Shown here piece by piece: positions 14,359 through 19,270 of a DNA stretch of 19,270 nucleotides (position 1 is the stretch's first letter; each line of letters opens with the position of its first letter). The translations under genes were made by a program, and so were the position numbers. This stretch comes from Treponema sp. (lineage in GTDB: Bacteria; Spirochaetota; Spirochaetia; Treponematales; Breznakiellaceae). Location of the stretch: contig JAIRLZ010000010.1 of NCBI GenBank assembly GCA_031259035.1, forward strand, positions 1 through 19,270, given 5' to 3'. Under the pieces are notes generated by a model. That model worked only from the letters and a program-made list of their open reading frames with translations. It had not been told where the DNA came from and did not search any database.

Positions 14359-14586
14359 TTAGCAGGCGTCTATCGCCGCGGCGAGGATCTCCACGAGTTT
14401 CACCGCCTCTTCTTTGCTAAGCGTTACGCCTTTTCCCATTTTTTCATGTCCGGGCGACCAGTCCCGAATATCAATTTTGGGATTTCTGTTATTCCATGAA
14501 ACAAAATTGACCTCTTTTTTCCAGCCGCTTTTTTCTTCGGAAAGAACGCCGAACGTTTTCTCAATATTATAACTAATATCAGCCAT
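14359..14586 (-). CDS. ydbC: YdbC/PC4-like single-strand nucleic-acid-binding protein
   Basis: 75 residues matching the YdbC group of the PC4 (transcriptional coactivator p15) fold: FGVLSEEKSGWKKEVNFVSW, then PKIDIRDWSPGHEKMGKG and a C-terminal helix with SKEEAVKLVEIL. Family members bind single-stranded DNA as dimers; the bacterial role is poorly known, possibly in transcription or repair. ATG 14586 is chosen because AAGGAG lies six bases upstream; a TTG six codons earlier overlaps that site. It is transcribed divergently from ppdK and stands alone. Confidence 0.88.
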   Translation of the reverse strand: MADISYNIEKTFGVLSEEKSGWKKEVNFVSWNNRNPKIDIRDWSPGHEKMGKGVTLSKEEAVKLVEILAAAIDAC

Positions 14587-14606
14587 ATATTTCTCCTTCT
14601 CCAAAA

Positions 14607-14635
14607 AGCATAGCGTATTGCGGAAAGAAAAGCAA
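14607..14635 (-). promoter_or_regulatory. Candidate ydbC promoter
   Basis: On the minus strand TTGCTT (14630-14635) and TATGCT (14607-14612) are separated by 17 bases and end 20 bases before the ydbC ATG, leaving a very short leader that contains AAGGAG. Confidence 0.55.
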
Positions 14636-14673
14636 GTGTTTCAAATTCTTCATGTTTTTTCCATAAAAACTAC

Positions 14674-14702
14674 TTGCAAATATTTTTCACAATATATATA
14701 AT
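14674..14702 (+). promoter_or_regulatory. Near-consensus sigma-70 promoter of ppdK
   Basis: TTGCAA (14674-14679), a 17-base spacer and a perfect TATAAT (14697-14702) in an AT-rich tract lie 60 bases before the ppdK ATG. The leader can form a stem AGCCATT (14715-14721)/AATGGCT (14736-14742) just ahead of the GGAGG at 14753. Strong constitutive expression is expected. Confidence 0.75.
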
Positions 14703-14761
14703 TATTCACATACAAGCCATTTTCAAAAAATTAAGAATGGCTAATTCTATTTGGAGGCTTT

Positions 14762-17713
14762 ATGGCAAAGCAGAAACTGAAAAATGTCTATTTCTTCGGA
14801 GAGGGAAACATCGAGGGAAACGCCGAAATGAAGGATACGCTCGGCGGCAAAGGCGCTAATTTAGCGGAAATGAGCAGGCTTGGAATACCGGTTCCGCCAG
14901 GGTTCACCATTTCAACCGAAGTGTGCGCCGCATATTATGAAAATAAAAAGAAATATCCTGAAGGTCTTGAAAAAGACGTCGCGGCAAACTTAAAAAGACT
15001 TGAAAAATTGATGGGAAAAAGATTGGGCGATCCGAAAGATCCGCTCCTGGTTTCCGTGCGTTCGGGCGCTCCGGTTTCCATGCCCGGCATGATGGACACC
15101 ATTCTTAATCTGGGCATCAATGATCGCGCGGTGGAAGGACTTGCAAAAAAAACAGGCAATCTCCGTTTCGCGTGGGACGCATACCGCAGGTTTATTCAAA
15201 TGTACGGCAGCGTGGTGATGGAAGTTCCGCATGACAGTTTTGAAGCCGCGATAAAACGGATAAAAGAAGAAAGAGGCGCGCGGCTTGACACCGATTTGGA
15301 CGCGGATGATTTGCGGCGGTTGGTGGAAGAGTATAAAGAAATTGTACGGGAAGGAACCGGAAAAGATTTTCCGCAGGATCCGCAGGATCAATTATGGGGC
15401 GCGATAGGCGCGGTTTTCAGTTCATGGAACAACGAACGCGCCATAAAATACCGCCAAATTAATGAAATTAAAAATGTGAAAGGCACCGCTGTAAATGTTC
15501 AATCAATGGTTTTTGGAAATATGGGCGAAAACTCCGGCACGGGCGTCTGTTTCAGCCGCGATCCTTCAACCGGCGAAAATATTTTTTACGGCGAATATCT
15601 TATGAACGCCCAAGGAGAAGATGTGGTCGCCGGCATCAGAACGCCGGAGAAAATAGCGACTCTGGAACAGAGAAATAAAAAGATTTACGATCAGCTTTTA
15701 AAAATCAGAAACAAATTGGAAAAGCATTTCCGCGACATGCAGGATATGGAATTCACGGTGCAAGAAGGAAAATTGTTCCTTTTGCAAACCAGAAATGGAA
15801 AGCGCACCGGCGCCGCCGCTATAAAAATCGCGGTGGATATGGTGAATGAGAAACTCATCGCCCAAAAAACGGCGATTATGCGCGTTACTCCCGATTTGCT
15901 GGATCAGGCGCTTCATCCCAGGATCGAAGCCAACGCCTTGAAAGAAGCCCGCCCGCTGGCAAAGGGCATTGACGCTTCTCCGGGCGCCGGTTGCGGACGG
16001 ATCGTATTTTCAGCTCAGGACGCCGAAAACTGGCACGAGAACGGGGAAAAGGCGCTGCTTGTGCGTCAGGAGACCAGCCCGGAAGATATAGGCGGCATGG
16101 TGGTTTCTCAGGGCATCCTCACCTCAACTGGCGGCAAGACAAGCCACGCCGCCGTTGTCGCGCGCGGTCTTGGCGTTCCCTGCATTGTAGGCGCGAAGGA
16201 CGTCGTCATTCAGGGCGATCAGGTCGTCATTGGGGAAAAAACCTTGAGAGAAGGGGACTGGATCACCATCGACGGTTCGACGGGCTATGTGTATGAAGGG
16301 CAGCTTCCGCTGGTGAAGCCTGAAATTTCAGACGAAATGAAAACGTTTTTGCTCTGGTGCGACAATGTTCGCGCAGGAGTTGTACGCGGCGGCATTAAAG
16401 GGTTTGAAGTGCGCGCCAACGCGGATCAGCCGGAAGACGCGAAACGTGCGTTTAATTTCGGCGCTCAGGGCGTGGGTTTGTGCCGCACCGAACATATGTT
16501 CTTTGACAAGGAAAAGCTTATCCACTTCCGCGCCATGATCGTGGCGGATTCGCTTGAGGAGCGCAAGGAAGCGTTGAAAAAGATACTTTCGCTTCAGCAA
16601 GAGGATTTTTACGGCATATTTAAGACTATGGCGGGGCGTCCGGTCACCATTCGGCTTTTGGATCCGCCGCTCCATGAATTCGTCCCTCATACGGGGGAAG
16701 AGACCCAGGAATTGGCGGATCACCTCGGCGTGTCAATAGAAACCCTCCAGCCCAAGATCGACCGGCTCAAAGAGCAGAACCCCATGCTTGGACACCGCGG
16801 CTGCCGTCTTGCGGTCACCTACCCTGAAATCTACGATATGCAGGTTGAAGCCATTGCGCGCGCGGCCGTTCAATGTCTGAAGGAAACCGTCCCGGTCCAG
16901 CCGGAAATCATGATCCCGATTGTGGTGACAGCGCGGGAACTCAAGTTGCTCCGTCCCTGTGCGGAAGCGATTCTGAAACGGGTGTTCGATGAGGAAGGGG
17001 TGCAGGTGCCTGTAAAAATCGGCACCATGATCGAAGTGCCGCGGGCAGCCATCCGTTCAGCCCATATCGCACAATACGCGGATTTCTTCAGCTTCGGAAC
17101 CAATGATCTTACCCAGATGACCTTCGCCTTCAGTCGCGATGATGTGGCGGCGTTCCTGCCCGAATACCTTGAGAAAAATGTCCTTGATGTCGACCCGTTC
17201 AAATCCATTGACGAAGAGGGAGTGGGCTTCCTCATTCGCCATGCGACGGAGCAGGGGCGCGGGGTAAAACCCAATCTCAAGATCGGCATCTGCGGCGAGC
17301 ATGGCGGAGACCCCAAAACTATTGATTTCTGCTATCGCGCCGGTCTCAGTTACGTATCCTGCTCTCCGTTCCGCGTGCCGCTCGCCCGCCTTTCCGCGGC
17401 CCAAGCGGTTCTCAACAATCCTGATATAGGCGACGAGGAAGCGGCTGTGAAAGCGCCGGCGTCTCCGTCAACGCCAAAAAAACGCGGTCGTCCGGCGAGG
17501 GCGCAAGCCGCTGACTTTGTTGCGCCCGTCGCTAAAAAACGCGGCAGACCTGCCCGCACGAAAGTTGAGGCTCCGGCGGTTGAAACGGCCCCTCCGGTTG
17601 CGCCAGTCGCGCAAAAAAGACGGGGCCGTCCCGCCCGCGCGAAAGTTGAGGCTCCGGCGGTTGAAACGACAGCGCCGGCTGCGCCAAAAAAACGGGGCAG
17701 ACCCCGGAAATAA
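14762..17713 (+). CDS. ppdK: Pyruvate, phosphate dikinase with AT-hook C-terminal tail
   Basis: 983 residues. PPDK reversibly converts PEP, AMP and PPi to pyruvate, ATP and Pi in the cytoplasm, giving PPi-dependent glycolysis or PEP synthesis. The ATP-grasp domain covers about 1-345 (LGGKGANLAEM, SVRSGAPVSMPGMMDTILN). The swivelling phospho-His domain is at about 390-510 with catalytic His462 in GGKTSHAAVVARG (Thr460 is the site regulated in plant and bacterial PPDK). The PEP/pyruvate TIM barrel spans about 520-885, with LCRTEHMFF, GTNDLTQMTF and Cys844 in GICGEHGGDP. The normal enzyme ends about residue 885 (RLSAAQAVLNN). Here a ~95-residue Ala/Pro/Lys-rich tail follows, with RGRP motifs beginning at Arg908, Arg927, Arg954 and Arg978, and ending KKRGRPRK. 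These are AT-hook cores. ATG 14762 follows GGAGG by four bases. The first ~1.2 kb is visibly more AT-rich than the rest. The core identity is certain; the tail function is unknown. Confidence 0.97.
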   Translation: MAKQKLKNVYFFGEGNIEGNAEMKDTLGGKGANLAEMSRLGIPVPPGFTISTEVCAAYYENKKKYPEGLEKDVAANLKRLEKLMGKRLGDPKDPLLVSVRSGAPVSMPGMMDTILNLGINDRAVEGLAKKTGNLRFAWDAYRRFIQMYGSVVMEVPHDSFEAAIKRIKEERGARLDTDLDADDLRRLVEEYKEIVREGTGKDFPQDPQDQLWGAIGAVFSSWNNERAIKYRQINEIKNVKGTAVNVQSMVFGNMGENSGTGVCFSRDPSTGENIFYGEYLMNAQGEDVVAGIRTPEKIATLEQRNKKIYDQLLKIRNKLEKHFRDMQDMEFTVQEGKLFLLQTRNGKRTGAAAIKIAVDMVNEKLIAQKTAIMRVTPDLLDQALHPRIEANALKEARPLAKGIDASPGAGCGRIVFSAQDAENWHENGEKALLVRQETSPEDIGGMVVSQGILTSTGGKTSHAAVVARGLGVPCIVGAKDVVIQGDQVVIGEKTLREGDWITIDGSTGYVYEGQLPLVKPEISDEMKTFLLWCDNVRAGVVRGGIKGFEVRANADQPEDAKRAFNFGAQGVGLCRTEHMFFDKEKLIHFRAMIVADSLEERKEALKKILSLQQEDFYGIFKTMAGRPVTIRLLDPPLHEFVPHTGEETQELADHLGVSIETLQPKIDRLKEQNPMLGHRGCRLAVTYPEIYDMQVEAIARAAVQCLKETVPVQPEIMIPIVVTARELKLLRPCAEAILKRVFDEEGVQVPVKIGTMIEVPRAAIRSAHIAQYADFFSFGTNDLTQMTFAFSRDDVAAFLPEYLEKNVLDVDPFKSIDEEGVGFLIRHATEQGRGVKPNLKIGICGEHGGDPKTIDFCYRAGLSYVSCSPFRVPLARLSAAQAVLNNPDIGDEEAAVKAPASPSTPKKRGRPARAQAADFVAPVAKKRGRPARTKVEAPAVETAPPVAPVAQKRRGRPARAKVEAPAVETTAPAAPKKRGRPRK
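17559..17668 (+). repeat. 81-bp direct repeat in the ppdK tail
   Basis: A 29-base block is identical at 17559-17587 and 17640-17668, 81 bases apart, and the preceding bases are near-identical (CTGCCCGCA and CCGCCCGCG). It encodes KVEAPAVET after RGRPAR in both copies, so one 27-residue AT-hook plus linker unit has been duplicated in frame. Confidence 0.9.
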
Positions 17714-17718
17714 GGCGC

Positions 17719-17745
17719 CCGCCACGCTTTCGTATATAGTGGCGG
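17719..17745 (+). terminator. Possible ppdK transcript-end hairpin
   Basis: CCGCCAC (17719-17725) and GTGGCGG (17739-17745) can form a 7-bp stem six bases after the ppdK stop. There is no U-run, so termination here is doubtful. Confidence 0.3.
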
Positions 17746-17816
17746 CGATAAGAGCATTGCCGCCATTCTTGTTTCTTAATGATGTTAATGAACGCGCCGC
17801 GTTGTGATTGTACATG

Positions 17817-17841
17817 GAATGGCTTCAAATTGAAGCCATTC
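17817..17841 (+). repeat. Perfect 12-bp palindrome upstream of the aldo/keto reductase
   Basis: GAATGGCTTCAA and its exact complement TTGAAGCCATTC flank one central A. The following CTTGATTTTA is only weakly U-rich. It could be the ppdK terminator or an operator for the next gene. Its GAATGGCT/AGCCATTC half-sites also occur in the ppdK leader. Confidence 0.6.
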
Positions 17842-17879
17842 TTGATTTTAAGCCATCTTTAGATAGGAGAAGATTTGTT

Positions 17880-19013
17880 ATGCAATATGTGGAATTCGGA
17901 AAAACCGGAGCGAACGTTTCGCGGCTTGGCATGGGTTGTATGAGGCTTCCCACGGTGGAAAAGGACGGAAAGACGATCTTTGATGAAGAAAAAGGGATCG
18001 CCGTTATCAAAAGGGCGTATGATCTCGGAGTGAACTACTTTGACACCGCGCCCTATTACTGTGACGGCGTGAGTGAAATCATCCTTGGGAAAGCGGTTAA
18101 AGGATTCCGCGATAAAATTTTTCTGTCTACGAAAAACCCCATTGAAAATTCATCGGGCGATGATTTTGAGAAACGGCTTGAGCGTTCCCTGAAAAAACTT
18201 GATACGGATTATATAGATTTTTACCATTTTTGGGGCATTAGCCTTGAAACATACATCAATAGCATCCGCGCCAAAGACGGGCCTATGGACAGGGTGAAAA
18301 AAATCAAAGAACAGGGTGTGGTGCGGCATATTAGTTTCTCTTTTCACGACAAAGCTGAGAATCTCCTGGAAATCCTGAAACGGGGTGAGGGCGCGCTTGA
18401 ATCCCTGCTCTGCCAGTACAATCTGCTTGACCGCTCCAATGAAGCCGGCATGGAACTTGCCCATATGTATGGACTTGGCGTTACGGTCATGGGTCCGGTG
18501 GGCGGAGGGAGGCTGGGAATGCCCACGGAAGCGATCCGCGCCCTGCTCCCCGGCAAGCCTAAAAGTTCGGTGGAAATAGCCCTGCGTTTTGTATTCACCA
18601 ATCCCAATGTCAATATCGCGCTCTCAGGCATGGGCAGCATTGAGATGGTTGAAGAAAACGCGGCTATCGCAAGCAATACGTCCCCTTTGAGCGCTGAAGA
18701 GAGGGGGCATCTTGAAGAGCAAGTCAAAGAAAACGAGCGGCTTTCGGAACTTTATTGTACAGGGTGCCGGTATTGTATGCCTTGTCCGCAAGACATCAAC
18801 ATACCGGAAATTTTTACGCTGATGAACTACCACCGTGTGTACGGACTTACGGACTATGCCCGCGGCAACTACGCGCAAATCGGCAAGGTTGACTGGCGCA
18901 AGTACAAAGACGCTTCCGCTTGCGTTCAGTGTGGTGTGTGCGAAGAAAAGTGTCCGCAGAAATTGCCGATACGCAGGCAGCTTCAAGAAACGCATGAGAC
19001 GCTCGCCAGTTAA
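17880..19013 (+). CDS. Aldo/keto reductase with two 4Fe-4S motifs
   Basis: 377 residues. Residues ~1-285 are an aldo/keto-reductase barrel (EFGKTGANVSRLGMGCMRLP, YFDTAPYY, IFLSTKN), followed by ferredoxin-like Cys motifs CTGCRYCMPCP near 293 and CVQCGVCEEKCP near 349. This is the architecture of the family usually listed as predicted oxidoreductase of the aldo/keto reductase family with 4Fe-4S. Asp55, Tyr60 and Lys85 of the catalytic tetrad are in place, but the His position falls in FYHFWGI and appears to be Trp118. Electrons may come from ferredoxin rather than NADPH, but the substrate is unknown. ATG 17880 follows AGGAGA by about ten bases; an upstream in-frame TTG 17808 is rejected because the palindrome lies within that extension. 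It may be co-transcribed with ppdK (166-base gap). Confidence 0.88.
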   Translation: MQYVEFGKTGANVSRLGMGCMRLPTVEKDGKTIFDEEKGIAVIKRAYDLGVNYFDTAPYYCDGVSEIILGKAVKGFRDKIFLSTKNPIENSSGDDFEKRLERSLKKLDTDYIDFYHFWGISLETYINSIRAKDGPMDRVKKIKEQGVVRHISFSFHDKAENLLEILKRGEGALESLLCQYNLLDRSNEAGMELAHMYGLGVTVMGPVGGGRLGMPTEAIRALLPGKPKSSVEIALRFVFTNPNVNIALSGMGSIEMVEENAAIASNTSPLSAEERGHLEEQVKENERLSELYCTGCRYCMPCPQDINIPEIFTLMNYHRVYGLTDYARGNYAQIGKVDWRKYKDASACVQCGVCEEKCPQKLPIRRQLQETHETLAS

Positions 19014-19270
19014 ACAAGCGCGCGTGATCACAAAAAGACGCCGGCGACAAAGCGGTGTTTTTTCCATTTTTATACCAAGAGACTTTTTCAAAATGCGCCC
19101 TTTGAGGCGGTAAATTTTAAAAAAGCCTCTTGAGCTTTTTCCAAAACTGTCGCTCCACCCGTTTTAAAAAACGCCTTTTGTGACGTTTTTTACAAATTGA
19201 GCGTTACGCGCCAGCTATGTTGCGATTATTATTTTATTGGAAAGCGCGGGTGTAATACCCCGCCGCAAAC
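19014..19270. other. Non-coding, hairpin-rich right edge
   Basis: No gene is supported. Two imperfect hairpins of the same type as 925-970 lie at about 19081-19129 and 19132-19176, both built on TTTTT(C)CAAAA on the left and TTTTAAAAAA on the right. The last bases, GGGTGTAATACCCCGCC, resemble 253-270 at the other end of the window. Confidence 0.55.
19166..19191 (+). terminator. Candidate terminator after the aldo/keto reductase
   Basis: AAAAAACG (19166-19173) and CGTTTTTT (19184-19191) form an 8-bp stem, mostly A-T, with a U6 end and a 10-base loop, 150 bases past the stop codon. It overlaps one of the dispersed hairpins, so it is a modest candidate only. Confidence 0.4.

Noticed and set aside
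14117..14362. 81-codon plus-strand frame between the IS element and ydbC
   Set aside because: It overlaps two hairpins and the ydbC end, has no ribosome site and no recognisable product.
1..19270. tRNA or rRNA genes
   Set aside because: I saw no cloverleaf with the T-loop consensus GTTCRANNC in a suitable setting and no rRNA-like conserved stretches.

Overview
The window looks like chromosomal DNA of a fermentative, strictly anaerobic, diderm bacterium. An [FeFe]-hydrogenase operon, pyruvate phosphate dikinase and a ferredoxin-type aldo/keto reductase point to anaerobic fermentation. Signal peptides plus an outer-membrane barrel ending in Phe point to two membranes. Gene content and base composition would suit a gut spirochaete of the Treponema type, but that is an inference from protein style and no marker gene is present.

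Layout. 1-1249: GC-rich non-coding DNA full of palindromes, a lone insertion-sequence end (207-243), a decayed IS1-family element (355-998) and a chain of hairpins ending in a strong terminator. 1250-6450 (minus strand): a five-gene hydrogenase operon, read as hndA (NuoE-like), a stand-alone GHKL ATPase, hndB, hndC (NuoF-like) and hndD (catalytic [FeFe] subunit); the last three are tightly packed. 6642-11562 (minus strand): an envelope-export operon of an MMPL/RND transporter, a LolA-like periplasmic protein and a DUF1302-like outer-membrane barrel, facing a divergent TetR-family gene (11756-12370) with a palindromic operator between them. 12464-13978: a dead IS4-family (IS50/Tn5-like) element. 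13979-14358: non-coding hairpins. 14359-14586 (minus): a YdbC/PC4-like protein. 14762-17713: ppdK from a near-consensus sigma-70 promoter. 17880-19013: an aldo/keto reductase with two 4Fe-4S motifs. 19014-19270: hairpin-rich non-coding DNA.

How the genes work together. The hydrogenase subunits would form a soluble NAD(P)-linked, possibly electron-bifurcating complex that disposes of reductant as H2. PPDK interconverts pyruvate and PEP using PPi/ATP. The RND-LolA-barrel set looks like a complete inner-membrane to outer-membrane route for a lipid or other hydrophobic cargo under TetR control.

Most unusual points. (1) The PPDK carries a ~95-residue C-terminal tail with four AT-hook-type RGRP motifs, built partly from an 81-bp repeat; a DNA-binding tail on a glycolytic enzyme is not something I know of. 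(2) The RND exporter has an acidic FGFG-repeat segment in its second periplasmic loop, and the mature N-terminus of its partner barrel begins with the same DFGFGFG signature. (3) An ATPase-only GHKL protein sits inside the hydrogenase operon. (4) Several families of hairpins recur across intergenic regions, one of them inside the hydrogenase operon.
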